From NCBI RefSeq assembly GCF_001902635.1, contig NZ_MJAO01000004.1:62001-126000 (forward strand): DNA of 64,000 bases, written 5' to 3'. The first letter of the stretch is position 1; each line of letters opens with the position of its first letter. Position numbers and translations under genes: made by a program. Shown here piece by piece: positions 42,521 to 51,184 of this stretch. The stretch is from Serratia marcescens (GTDB lineage: Bacteria > Pseudomonadota > Gammaproteobacteria > Enterobacterales > Enterobacteriaceae). The notes below the pieces were generated by a model. The model saw nothing but the letters and a program-made list of their open reading frames with translations, did not search any database and was not told the origin of the DNA.

Positions 42521-42667
42521 TTAGCGCACGACCACAACGCGTGGCGGGTAAGCGGCAACCGCAGCAACGACAGAGGAAACGGCGGGTGGGGCGGAGGAAG
42601 CACACAGCAAAACGACGGCCGGAACGGTCGCGTTTGTCGGATCTGTGCTGTGCGCAAACTGAGTCAT
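42521..42667 (-). CDS. Valine-rich leader peptide
   Basis: A 48-residue peptide preceded by CAGGAACC 6-8 bases before the ATG. It begins MTQFAHSTDP and ends YPPRVVVVR with 11 valines, including four in a row just before the stop. Ribosome stalling at those codons under valine shortage could steer the downstream hairpins (42450-42502). The style recalls ivbL, the leader of ilvBN, whose peptide ends in valine runs, but no ilvB is adjacent; an EamA transporter follows instead. Confidence 0.6.
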   Translation of the reverse strand: MTQFAHSTDPTNATVPAVVLLCASSAPPAVSSVVAAVAAYPPRVVVVR

Positions 42668-42838
42668 GTGGGTTCCTGAAAACCGGGAGTGAAACTAATC
42701 GCTTCAAACATAGCCAAGTTCGACGGGATGCGCAACTGCATTACGCAGGAAATAACGCGGTTAATAGCAATAGAAATCTTACTTTTTATATTTTGGTATG
42801 ATGTTTTGGCTCACTAATCGTTTTTTAAGGGCAAAATG

Positions 42839-42918
42839 GCGAGGACTACGCTTATCGGGTTTCTGCCGCATAAAGTCTGCTTTGGTCACCCATGACCTAA
42901 TGCGGCAGAATTCCTCGC
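42839..42918. repeat. Nested inverted-repeat element
   Basis: Three nested perfect repeats: outer GCGAGGA / TCCTCGC (42839-42845, 42912-42918), middle TTCTGCCGCAT / ATGCGGCAGAA (42861-42871, 42900-42910), inner GGTCA / TGACC (42884-42897). The 80-base element would fold into one long stem on either strand. Between the leader peptide promoter side and the end of the isochorismatase gene; nothing else is seen in 42668-42958. Confidence 0.6.
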
Positions 42919-42958
42919 TGTCAATAAGTATTATTCTCTTGGAATATATGCAGTTAGT

Positions 42959-43609
42959 TTAATTTGAAACAGGAGTATTGAGCAATTGCTGCTCCCAAAG
43001 ATATGCTATACCGGTGCCGCCGGAATGCTGTATGACAGCATCCATTAGCTCAGGAAGGTGTTCACTTCGTGCCCAATCACGCTGCCACTCAGCACCCAAC
43101 GCCAACCAAGTCAACATGTTCACTCCGGCGGCGAGCATACGCTGAATCGCAACCTCATGAGCTTCGACGGAAACGCCCCCGGATGCGTCGGTTATGACTG
43201 TGACATCCCAACCCTCACCTGCCGCCTGGATCGCGGGCATGGCGACACAAACTTCTGTCCACAGACCGGCAATGATTAACTGTTTGCGGCCGGTTGCCTT
43301 AACCGCATCGACGACCTTTTGATCCTCCCAGGTATTGATGAATGTCCGGTCAATCACCTCCTGATCAGGAAAAACATCGGTAATCTGAGGGAATATATCC
43401 CCACCATTCTTAGCAACAACACTTGTCAGGATAGTGGGTACATTAAAGGCCTTGCCAAGTTTAGCCAGTGCCGTAGAGTTATTAACAACAATCAATGGAT
43501 CATGACTGTTTATGTTTGCCAATTGAAAAGGTTGGTGATCGATGAGAACCAGTACTGAATCTTGGGGGCGAAGCAGTGAATTAAGTCCATTGCGAATACG
43601 AAAAGTCAT
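42959..43609 (-). CDS. YcaC-like isochorismatase-family hydrolase
   Basis: A 216-residue cysteine hydrolase. Catalytic Asp24 is in VLVLIDHQPF and the nucleophile Cys121 in GLWTEVCVAM; ITDASGGVSVEAHE follows as in YcaC. Such enzymes are octameric, with uncertain substrates (amides, possibly quinone-related). Part of a minus-strand group with a second YcaC-like gene. The upstream gap 43610-43875 is AT-rich. Confidence 0.85.
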   Translation of the reverse strand: MTFRIRNGLNSLLRPQDSVLVLIDHQPFQLANINSHDPLIVVNNSTALAKLGKAFNVPTILTSVVAKNGGDIFPQITDVFPDQEVIDRTFINTWEDQKVVDAVKATGRKQLIIAGLWTEVCVAMPAIQAAGEGWDVTVITDASGGVSVEAHEVAIQRMLAAGVNMLTWLALGAEWQRDWARSEHLPELMDAVIQHSGGTGIAYLWEQQLLNTPVSN

Positions 43610-43875
43610 TAATATATCCTTTATATGGTTGTTGGCAGGAAATAGAGGGCGAAATGGGTATAAATAATTATCCTTCCGCCATTATAAAATTAACAATCAC
43701 TCCGATATAATGCAAAATAATAATTTGTTCTATCCATATAATCCCAGTGGCGCTATTTTGTTGGTTTTGTGATGGCTTTGGTTATAAATAAGATATGTAG
43801 AGGTGAGTGGAATATAAAACCATTCCAATGGTTAGAAACTCAATTTCTGAGTTCGGCTATTTGCACCGATAGTGC
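43610..43875. promoter_or_regulatory. AT-rich gap with two small palindromes
   Basis: Contains AACCATT / AATGGTT (43818-43833) and AACTCA / TGAGTT (43837-43853) as tandem hairpins just past the end of the second hydrolase gene. They could be a terminator of that gene or an operator for the gene at 43609. No coding region is supported. Confidence 0.4.
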
Positions 43876-44451
43876 TTAAGTTGGATTGAGCAATTGGGCA
43901 AGCATTTTCCCTTTATTCGTAGTCCAGTCAATCGCGAGTTCAGAAACGATTTGCGGTGTGGAGGTAATGACACCGCCCGCCTGCTCAATACGGCGTAATG
44001 CGGCATCGTCACCGGTTTTGGTGAAGGAAGCCGATGCGTCGGTGACGACCTGTACTTCATAACCCTCATCCAGCAACTGCAGCACGGGAAACACAACACA
44101 GACCTCTGTGGTAATTCCCGCCACAATGACTTTTTTACGGCCTGTGTTTTTTACCGCAGTATTAAAGTTCGGGTCGTGCATGGCATTAACAATGCCGCTG
44201 CGTTTGATCCGGTTAGCAAAGGCTTCCGGCGCTACAGCCTGTAATTCAGGGATCAAGGGACCTTGAGCCTGTTCCTCCAGGCTTGACGTTAGTATCAATG
44301 GGAGTTCGGTAGCCAGTGCGATTTTGGCCAACAGTACGGTGTTTTTCTTGATATCGGCGACATCATGCGAATGTGTCCAGGAAATCGTACCTGTTTGGTG
44401 ATCAATTAACAGCAGGGCGCTGTTTCGCGCTGTATAGACATTGTGATGCAT
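43876..44451 (-). CDS. Second isochorismatase-family hydrolase
   Basis: A 191-residue cysteine hydrolase, distinct from its neighbour. Asp17 region ALLLIDHQTG, Cys in AGITTEVCVVFP, and IKRSGIVNAM match the family. It differs from the adjacent YcaC-like protein in lacking the C-terminal tail. With the NmrA-type gene 59 bases upstream (44511) it forms a minus-strand operon. Substrate unknown. Confidence 0.84.
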   Translation of the reverse strand: MHHNVYTARNSALLLIDHQTGTISWTHSHDVADIKKNTVLLAKIALATELPLILTSSLEEQAQGPLIPELQAVAPEAFANRIKRSGIVNAMHDPNFNTAVKNTGRKKVIVAGITTEVCVVFPVLQLLDEGYEVQVVTDASASFTKTGDDAALRRIEQAGGVITSTPQIVSELAIDWTTNKGKMLAQLLNPT

Positions 44452-44510
44452 AAGAACTCCTTTTTGCTTTTGGGTCGTAATCCCAACGCAGGGTTAATGG
44501 CCAGACATGA

Positions 44511-45359
44511 CTAGGCAGAGTTCTGCTGACGAAGCCAATCGTCCAGAGTGAGTAGTTCGGGCTGCCGGCTTCGCAGGCCGGAAATATCAGCGGCATAACC
44601 CGACTCACCGAACCATTCGAACATTCTACGTGCATCATAGGGCAGCAGCCGCAGCAGGAGCCTTGGGATGGGGAAGGGCAGACCTGTAGACCAACCGTGT
44701 TGACGTAAGGCGGCCACGATTTGTAGGCGCGTCAACTCGTCACCCGCAATTTCCTCTGCCTTGCCGATAAACTTGTCGGGATGCGAAAAAGCATTCGCTA
44801 CCCACTTGCCGATGTCGGCCGTAGCGATCATTTGCAATTTTTTCTCTTTGGGGAGATAGCTTTTCATCAACAGCATCAAGACGGTACGAATGCGTGATTC
44901 GACCAGGTTATCCATAAAGAAGACAGGGCGAACAATGCTCACCGGCAAGCCGATACGGCGGATATATTCTTCTACCTGCCATTTACTGTCGAAATGGGGC
45001 ACGCGTGAACGGCGGTCTGCTCCGCCTACGGAAGAGTAAACAAAATGTTTGACCCTGGCAGCCAGTGCTGCATCTGCGACTGCCTTACCCTGCTGTATTT
45101 CGATCGTAGCTCCTTGCTCGGAGCTTTGTACGGAAAAAACGCCGTATGCGCCGCTAAAGGCCGCATGTAGCGTATCTCGCCGATCGATGTCCGCTCTGAC
45201 TAACTCCACACCTTGCAGAGTTAAGCGCTTCGCCATTTCAGAATGCGGGTTTCTGGACACGCAACGCACATGCCAACGTGCATCGCTCAAGAGTGAGCGC
45301 AAGACCGCCCCACCTTGATGCCCCGTCCCGCCCAGAACAACGATCGTTTTTTTCGTCAT
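44511..45359 (-). CDS. NmrA/HSCARG-type NAD(P)-binding protein
   Basis: A 282-residue Rossmann-fold protein of the atypical short-chain dehydrogenase family. N-terminal dinucleotide loop VVLGGTGHQGGAVLRSLL and the YSSVGGADRRSRVPHFDSKW segment characterise the NmrA/HSCARG redox-sensing branch, which lacks the usual YxxxK pair. It is divergent from an HxlR regulator, the classic arrangement for electrophile-inducible reductase-like genes. Confidence 0.86.
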   Translation of the reverse strand: MTKKTIVVLGGTGHQGGAVLRSLLSDARWHVRCVSRNPHSEMAKRLTLQGVELVRADIDRRDTLHAAFSGAYGVFSVQSSEQGATIEIQQGKAVADAALAARVKHFVYSSVGGADRRSRVPHFDSKWQVEEYIRRIGLPVSIVRPVFFMDNLVESRIRTVLMLLMKSYLPKEKKLQMIATADIGKWVANAFSHPDKFIGKAEEIAGDELTRLQIVAALRQHGWSTGLPFPIPRLLLRLLPYDARRMFEWFGESGYAADISGLRSRQPELLTLDDWLRQQNSA

Positions 45360-45443
45360 AAAAGAACCCTGAAATATAGAATAAATGCTAATTCATTTGT
45401 TACCATAATAAATATCAGATGTTTTATGAAAAGGACAAGTAGG

Positions 45444-45821
45444 ATGAATAATGATACTAAGTTTGAAAATAATGATTGTAACCATTCTCCGGCGACGACG
45501 CATTGCCCGCCGACCGAGGCTGAACTTGCGGAATTTCGCCAAGGCGTAGCTATGATTATTGGCAAGTGGAAGGTTGAAATATTATGGGTTCTGCTAGGGG
45601 GACCATTGCGTTTTGGTGAGGTGCGCAGAGCATTGCCAGGGATCACTCAGCATATGCTTACGGCGCAACTGCGTGCATTGGAGGCCGATCTGCTGATTAG
45701 CAGAGTACAATTTGCTGAAATCCCACCACGTGTGGAATATGCGCTTACCGAGCATGCCCATACGCTTAAACCCGTATTTATTGCGTTATCCGAATGGGCC
45801 AGGTCAGTAAAAGTCAAATAG
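45444..45821 (+). CDS. HxlR-family regulator
   Basis: A 125-residue winged-helix regulator with the HxlR core IIGKWKVEILWVLLGGPLRF, then GITQHMLTAQLRALEADLLI and VEYALTEHAHTLKPVF. Cysteines at the N-terminus (NDCNHSPATTHCPP) could sense oxidants or electrophiles, as in YodB/HypR. Divergent from the NmrA-type gene by 84 bases; probably controls it and the hydrolases. ATG 45444 is chosen because AAAGGA lies 8 bases upstream; an ATG six codons earlier is possible. Confidence 0.85.
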   Translation: MNNDTKFENNDCNHSPATTHCPPTEAELAEFRQGVAMIIGKWKVEILWVLLGGPLRFGEVRRALPGITQHMLTAQLRALEADLLISRVQFAEIPPRVEYALTEHAHTLKPVFIALSEWARSVKVK

Positions 45822-46038
45822 ATTAATTCTTTGCGGTCATAGCAGGCAATAAGGGCGGTTTGATTTCTCACGTGGAGGTCGGTTTAGGTAATAAATAACT
45901 GACTTAGTCATATTTATTATACTAAGTTTCATTTTTTTGCCTTATTGCATGAGGGCGTTATTGATGGTTACATTCTCGAAAATAATTCAGGTTGGGCGAC
46001 TTGACTAACAAGCTGAATGTGACATTCGGAGATGAACC

Positions 46039-46938
46039 ATGCATATGCACCCTGCAACCGGATCGGAAATGATGCCAAGAGCCATTACACATCGTACCAA
46101 AGGGCAGAGTCATGGGCCTATTACACGGTTGATGAGTCCCTCCGACCTTGGGCAGATCATTAAGCCGTTCGTGTTTCTGGATTTGTTCGACGTCAATCGG
46201 CATACGGCAGCGGCCTTGGCCGATATGCCATTGCATCCCCATTCGGGCGTGGCGACCGTTACTGTTCCTGTCGAGGGGGGCTTACGTTACAACGACCCGG
46301 ATAGTGGTCAGGGTACCCTGTATTACGGTGGGGTTGAATGGATGCTGGCCGGTGGGGGAGTCTGGCATGGCAAAGAGTTATCACCTGCCGATGTGCCACG
46401 TATTACCGGTTTTCAACTCTGGCTTTCTCTGCCCGCCGAGTTGGAAAACAGCACGCCCGTCAGCCGCTATATTGAAGCTGAACACACCCCGCAGGTTGGA
46501 CCGGCTCGCGTGATCGTTGGCGCTTATGACGGCGCGAAGGGACCGGTTTCCGCGCCGGCAGGCATTAACTATCTGCTGGTGACCCTGAGCCCTGGTGAGC
46601 ATTGGCATTACCAGCCTCCGGCCGGACATCGCGTTGGCTGGTTGGCTTTGGCCAAAGGTTCATTGAATGCCGAGACGTCAATTGAAGAAGGTGAGATTGT
46701 TGTCTTCGAATCCAATGAAACGCCAATCAGTTTGGCCAATGCGGGATCCGAAGAAGCGACTTTCGTGCTGGGCTCAGCAATACCGCATCCGTACTCACTG
46801 CATTTGGGTAACTATTCGGTACATACGTCAGCGGCGGCGCTTGAGATGGGAGAGCGGCATATTATCGACATGTGGCAAAAGCTGAAGCAAGAAGGCGATC
46901 GCCAAACATCATCAGGCACTATTCCGGTTTATCGCTAA
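46039..46938 (+). CDS. Pirin-family protein
   Basis: A 299-residue bicupin. The N-terminal cupin has the metal-binding histidines DMPLHPHSGVATVTVPVEGG and WHGKELSP; the second cupin region includes LSPGEHWHYQP. Bacterial pirins such as YhhW can act as quercetin dioxygenases; others act as redox sensors. Preceded by an AT-rich gap (45822-46038) and 218 bases from the HxlR gene, suggesting it belongs to the same stress group. Confidence 0.85.
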   Translation: MHMHPATGSEMMPRAITHRTKGQSHGPITRLMSPSDLGQIIKPFVFLDLFDVNRHTAAALADMPLHPHSGVATVTVPVEGGLRYNDPDSGQGTLYYGGVEWMLAGGGVWHGKELSPADVPRITGFQLWLSLPAELENSTPVSRYIEAEHTPQVGPARVIVGAYDGAKGPVSAPAGINYLLVTLSPGEHWHYQPPAGHRVGWLALAKGSLNAETSIEEGEIVVFESNETPISLANAGSEEATFVLGSAIPHPYSLHLGNYSVHTSAAALEMGERHIIDMWQKLKQEGDRQTSSGTIPVYR

Positions 46939-47020
46939 CGTAAGGCTGATTTCAACAGGGCGTCTGTACAGGGGTGAGCGGTTAGCCATCCGTTGGCGGC
47001 GAACTGTGCTGTGTAAAAGA

Positions 47021-47038
47021 GGCCCGCGGCGGCGGGCC
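47021..47038 (-). terminator. Terminator of dld
   Basis: GGCCCGC / GCGGGCC with a 4-base loop; on the minus strand it is followed by TCTTTTAC, so it ends dld transcription. It may also act on the convergent pirin gene. Confidence 0.75.
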
Positions 47039-47050
47039 AATCGGGCGGTC

Positions 47051-48757
47051 TTAGCGGGAGTTTTCGGCCCAGCCTTTGCGTTTGCTGGTTTTGCCGATGC
47101 CGGGATTGAAGCTGTTGGTCGGGTCGGCGGTGCGGTAGAACGCCTGCAGATCCGCCTTGGCGTGGTACAGGTGGCCGACGTTATGCTCCGCCGGGTATTC
47201 GGCGCCGCGCCGGTTGAGGATCTCGAGCATCTTTTCCTTCAGCGCGTGGCTGTCGACGCCCTTTTTCACCACGTAGTCCTGATGGAAGACGTGGCACATA
47301 AAGTGGCCGTAGTACAGCTTGTGCACCAGCTGGCTGTCGATCTCCGGCGGCAGGGTTTCGAACCAGTCGGTATCGTTGCGGCGCAGGGCGATGTCCAGCG
47401 CCAGAATATCCTCCACCTTGTCGGCATGCACCGCGTGGTAGCGCACCGCGGCGCCGGCGGCGGCGAAACGGTGCAGGAAAGCCTTTTTGCCCTCGTCAGG
47501 GGTACAGGTGAAGAAGGCGCCTTCGGCCTGGGCGAAATAGTCGGTCAGGTAGCGCTGCGCTTCATCCACGCCGGGGCCGGCCATCTTCAGCAGCAGGTGG
47601 TGTTCGAAACGTGTACGGTATTCCTTCATGCGCTTCGGCAGGTGGCTCGGCGCCAGATGGCTCAGGCCCTGCATCAGCCGATCGGTCAGGTTGTGCGGCA
47701 GCAGCGGCAGCTTGTTGAGGCTGGCGTCCATGCGGCCTTTCAGCGTGAAGAAGCGCGGCATCTGATCGGTGCCGAGCCTGTCGATCATCATGAAGGTGTC
47801 TTTGCCATACACCTCGGCGATGTCGAAGATATCGCGGTGCATGTACTCACCGGCCACCGGCAGGTTTTCGAACCGGCTCAGCATGTGGCGCCGCAGCTCG
47901 GTCAGCACCGCGGTGTCGTTGGTGCCGATATAAAACACCTGCTCTTTGCCTTCTTTCTCGAAGGTGTCGAGCCGCACCGCGAACACCGCCAGCTTGCCGG
48001 CGCAGCCGGAGGCCTCGAACAGGCGGCGTTTGTCGGCGTTGAAGCGGGAAGGGGTGTCGGCGTCGACGTCGCGCACCCGGCTGGCGTACTCGTTATCCGA
48101 GGCGCGCAGCTCGCCGTATTCAACGTCTGTCGGGCGATAGTCGCCTTTTTCCAGCCGGGTGATGATCTCTTCCGGCGTGTCGCCGAGCCGAATACCCAGA
48201 TGGTTCACCAGGCGCAGTTGCCCGTCTTCCCCTAACTGGGCGTACAGCGCCATTTCGGTATAGGCCGGGCCGCGTTTCACCAGCGAACCGCCGGAGTTGT
48301 TGCACACGCCGCCGATCACCGAGGCACCGATGCAGGAGGAGCCGATCACCGAATGGGGTTCGCGGCCGTAGGGTTTGAGCAATTTTTCGAGGTGGTGCAG
48401 GGTACTGCCGGGGAAACCGACCACCTGCTTGCCGTTGTCCAGCACTTGAATATGGTCGAGACGCAGGGTGCTGACGATGACGATATCGCGGTCATAGTCG
48501 CTGCCGCTGGGGGTTGAACCTTCGGTCAGGCCGGTATTGGCGGCCTGCATGATGACGATTTTGTCGGCGGCCACGCAGGCCTGCAGAATGCGCCACAGCT
48601 GCAGCAGGCGGGTGGGGAACACCACCGCCAGCGCCTGGCCTTCGCCGGAGCGGAACCCCTTGCGGTACCGCTCGGTGTTGCGATCGCCGGTCAGCAGCTG
48701 CGGGCCGCCGACGATGTCTTTGAGCTGGTTGAGAAACGCCTGATTGCCTGACTGCAT
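47051..48757 (-). CDS. dld: Quinone-dependent D-lactate dehydrogenase
   Basis: A 568-residue peripheral membrane flavoenzyme that oxidises D-lactate to pyruvate and passes electrons to quinone. Features: N-terminal FAD-binding type-4 domain (TGLTEGSTPSGSDYDRDIVI, then SSCIGASVIGGVCNNSGGSL) and a C-terminal membrane-binding domain (KEYRTRFEHHLLLKMAG, HVFHQDYVVKKG). Length close to E. coli Dld (571). Gene ended by the hairpin at 47021; monocistronic. Confidence 0.94.
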   Translation of the reverse strand: MQSGNQAFLNQLKDIVGGPQLLTGDRNTERYRKGFRSGEGQALAVVFPTRLLQLWRILQACVAADKIVIMQAANTGLTEGSTPSGSDYDRDIVIVSTLRLDHIQVLDNGKQVVGFPGSTLHHLEKLLKPYGREPHSVIGSSCIGASVIGGVCNNSGGSLVKRGPAYTEMALYAQLGEDGQLRLVNHLGIRLGDTPEEIITRLEKGDYRPTDVEYGELRASDNEYASRVRDVDADTPSRFNADKRRLFEASGCAGKLAVFAVRLDTFEKEGKEQVFYIGTNDTAVLTELRRHMLSRFENLPVAGEYMHRDIFDIAEVYGKDTFMMIDRLGTDQMPRFFTLKGRMDASLNKLPLLPHNLTDRLMQGLSHLAPSHLPKRMKEYRTRFEHHLLLKMAGPGVDEAQRYLTDYFAQAEGAFFTCTPDEGKKAFLHRFAAAGAAVRYHAVHADKVEDILALDIALRRNDTDWFETLPPEIDSQLVHKLYYGHFMCHVFHQDYVVKKGVDSHALKEKMLEILNRRGAEYPAEHNVGHLYHAKADLQAFYRTADPTNSFNPGIGKTSKRKGWAENSR

Positions 48758-48883
48758 GCTGTCTGTCTCCCTGTCATCCCCGTTGCTTTGGCGGCGGCGC
48801 CGAAGCGCCGCGCGGCAAGCTAAGAGGTTATCAATTAAATAACTTATTAAGCTATCAACTTGGCAGGTTAATGGCTTGTTGGT

Positions 48884-49678
48884 TTAGTAACGCTCTGCGT
48901 AACCGGCCCGGCGCTCTTCGTCGCGCAGCGTCAGGATCTCCACGCCGTCGGCGGTGACCGCCACGGTGTGCTCCCACTGCGCCGACAATTTTTTGTCGCG
49001 GGTCACCACCGTCCAGCCGTCTTTCTTCTGCTTGATGCGGCGGTCGCCCTGGTTAATCATCGGCTCGATGGTGAACACCATGCCTTCCTGCAACACCAGG
49101 CCGCTGCCAGGTTGGCCGTAGTGCAGCACCGCCGGTTCCTCGTGCATCTCGCGGCCGATGCCGTGGCCGCAATATTCCCGCACGATGCTGTAGCCGGCCT
49201 GCTCGGCGTGCCGCTGGACGGCGTAGCCGATATCCCCCAGGGTGGCGCCCGGTTTCACCGCGCGAATGCCTTGCCACATCGATTCATAGACGTTGTTCAC
49301 CAGCCGTTTGGCCAGCGGCGTGACCTGGCCGACGCAGTACATCTTGCTGGAGTCGGCGATGTAGCCGCCGTTTTCCAGCGTGATGTCCACGTTGACGATC
49401 ATGCTGGAACGCAGGATCTTGCTGGCCGACGGCACCCCGTGGCACACGACTTCGTCGATCGAGGTGTTGAGCACATAGGGGAAATCATACTGCCCCTTGC
49501 TGGCCGGGCGCGACTTCAATTCCTCGACGATAAACGCCTCGGCGCGGTCGTTGATCTCCATGGTGGAGATGCCTTCGACAATCACCTTATCGAGCATAGC
49601 AAACACCTTGGCCAGCAGGGCGCCGGAATGGCGCATTTTGGCAATCTCTTCCGGCGTTTTGATCACAATCTGTTTCAC
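48884..49678 (-). CDS. map: Type I methionine aminopeptidase
   Basis: A 264-residue metalloprotease that removes N-terminal methionine. Metal ligands are visible: YVLNTSIDEVVCHGVPSA, VNVDITLENGGYIADSSKMY, REYCGHGIGREMHEEP, FTIEPMIN and WEHTVAVT. It starts with GTG overlapping the ParD-like stop, so it is coupled to that gene rather than to rpsB as in the essential E. coli map. It is thus likely a second, accessory copy; symbol used for the family. Confidence 0.92.
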   Translation of the reverse strand: MKQIVIKTPEEIAKMRHSGALLAKVFAMLDKVIVEGISTMEINDRAEAFIVEELKSRPASKGQYDFPYVLNTSIDEVVCHGVPSASKILRSSMIVNVDITLENGGYIADSSKMYCVGQVTPLAKRLVNNVYESMWQGIRAVKPGATLGDIGYAVQRHAEQAGYSIVREYCGHGIGREMHEEPAVLHYGQPGSGLVLQEGMVFTIEPMINQGDRRIKQKKDGWTVVTRDKKLSAQWEHTVAVTADGVEILTLRDEERRAGYAERY

Positions 49679-49878
49679 CCAACAATCTCCTTCAACGTCA
49701 GTGCGTTATCTTTCATCATTTTTTTTACCAGCTGGGGGTAGGTCAGTTCCGGATGGAATTCCGCCAGCATGCCGATCTTGATCCAGTACTCGGCCTGCGC
49801 GTTGATGGAACGCGTCATGGTCAGGCTGGCGAGGCGCAGATCGTCATGCAGCGCGTCTGAAATTTTTACGATGCCCAT
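49675..49878 (-). CDS. ParD-like small protein
   Basis: A 67-residue protein of the ParD-like family: a short ribbon-helix-helix (GIVKISDALHDDLRLASLTM, then SINAQAEYWIKIGMLA). It resembles antitoxins but sits before a methionine aminopeptidase gene rather than a toxin, with overlapping stop and start (GTGA). ATG 49878 has GGAG 6 bases upstream; an ATG four codons before is possible. It may control its own operon. Confidence 0.8.
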   Translation of the reverse strand: MGIVKISDALHDDLRLASLTMTRSINAQAEYWIKIGMLAEFHPELTYPQLVKKMMKDNALTLKEIVG

Positions 49879-50046
49879 CGGCGTCTCCATAAATGAACAA
49901 TATACGAAGTGTATACGTTGTGGATGGTGGCGATTTGGCATTCCGTGGCGTAAGAAGATTCTGGCGACAACGATTGCCGCCGCCAGGCAATGCGTTTATT
50001 GTGATGAACGACTTTTTTGCCATGATTTTTCAGAAGGATTTAAGGC

Positions 50047-51150
50047 GTGACTAAACTACGTGTTGGGGTGATTTTTGGCGGTAAATCGGCGGAGCATGAG
50101 GTGTCGCTGCAGTCGGCCAAAAACATTGTGGATGCAATCGACAAAGAGAAGTTTGACGTCACGCTGCTGGGGATCGACAAACAGGGGCAGTGGCACATCA
50201 ACGACGCCTCCAACTACCTGCTCAACGCCGAGAACCCGGCGCTGATCGCGCTGAATCGCTCGAACAAGAACGTGGCGCTGATCCCGGGCCAGGAAAAACA
50301 GCAGCTGATCGAAGCGGGCAGCGCCGGCGCGCTGGGCCAGCTCGACGTCATCTTCCCGATCGTGCACGGCACGCTGGGGGAGGACGGCTCGCTGCAGGGG
50401 CTGCTGCGCATGGCCAATATGCCGTTCGTCGGCGCCGGCGTGCTCGGTTCGGCGGTCAGCATGGATAAAGACGTGACCAAACGCCTGCTGCGCGACGCCG
50501 GGCTGGCGGTGGCGCCGTTCGTCACCCTGACGCGCGCCAACCGCGCCGGATTCAGCTTTGAGCAACTGAGCGAGCGCCTCGGCCTGCCGCTGTTCGTCAA
50601 GCCGGCCAACCAGGGTTCCTCGGTCGGCGTCAGCAAGGTGGCAAACCACGCCGAGTTCGACGCGGCGGTGGCGTTGGCCTTCAGCTTCGATCACAAGGTG
50701 CTGGTGGAGTCGGCGATCGTCGGCCGCGAGATCGAGTGCGCGGTGTTGGGTAACGACGATCCGCAGGCCAGCGTGTGCGGCGAGATCGTGCTGAGTGACG
50801 CCTTCTATTCTTACGACACCAAATACATCAATGAGCAGGGCGCTCAGGTGGTGGTGCCGGCGGCGATCGCGCCGGAGGTGAGCGACCACATCCGCGACGT
50901 GGCGCTGAAGGCGTTCCGCGCGCTGGAGTGCTTCGGCCTGGCGCGGGTGGATGTGTTCCTGACGCCGGACAACCAGGTGGTGATCAACGAAATCAACACG
51001 CTGCCGGGCTTCACCAACATCAGCATGTATCCCAAGCTGTGGGCCGCCAGCGGCGTCAGCTATCAGGCGCTGATCACCCGCCTGATCGAATTGGCGCTGG
51101 AGCGCCATCAGCAGGATCGCGCGCTGAACAGCTCGGTGTTCGATCGCTAA
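50047..51150 (+). CDS. ddlA: D-alanine--D-alanine ligase A
   Basis: A 367-residue ATP-grasp enzyme joining two D-Ala for peptidoglycan. [20 protein letters not shown], the ATP loop [14 protein letters not shown] and the C-terminal metal site [20 protein letters not shown] are clear. GTG start with AAGG upstream. The length and internal insertions match DdlA rather than DdlB. Followed by a hairpin. Confidence 0.94.
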   Translation: MTKLRVGVIFGGKSAEHEVSLQSAKNIVDAIDKEKFDVTLLGIDKQGQWHINDASNYLLNAENPALIALNRSNKNVALIPGQEKQQLIEAGSAGALGQLDVIFPIVHGTLGEDGSLQGLLRMANMPFVGAGVLGSAVSMDKDVTKRLLRDAGLAVAPFVTLTRANRAGFSFEQLSERLGLPLFVKPANQGSSVGVSKVANHAEFDAAVALAFSFDHKVLVESAIVGREIECAVLGNDDPQASVCGEIVLSDAFYSYDTKYINEQGAQVVVPAAIAPEVSDHIRDVALKAFRALECFGLARVDVFLTPDNQVVINEINTLPGFTNISMYPKLWAASGVSYQALITRLIELALERHQQDRALNSSVFDR

Positions 51151-51158
51151 ACACGATA

Positions 51159-51179
51159 GGGGGCGGTAATGCCGCCCCC
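51159..51179. terminator. Hairpin between ddlA and the binding protein gene
   Basis: GGGGGCGG / CCGCCCCC around a short loop between two converging genes; no long T-run. Confidence 0.7.
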
Positions 51180-51184
51180 GTCCA

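Noticed and set aside
42521-42667. True ivbL leader of ilvBN
   Set aside because: No acetolactate synthase gene follows, and the peptide differs from IvbL beyond the valine run.
49675-49878. ParD antitoxin of a toxin-antitoxin pair
   Set aside because: No ParE-like or other toxin gene is adjacent; the partner is a methionine aminopeptidase.
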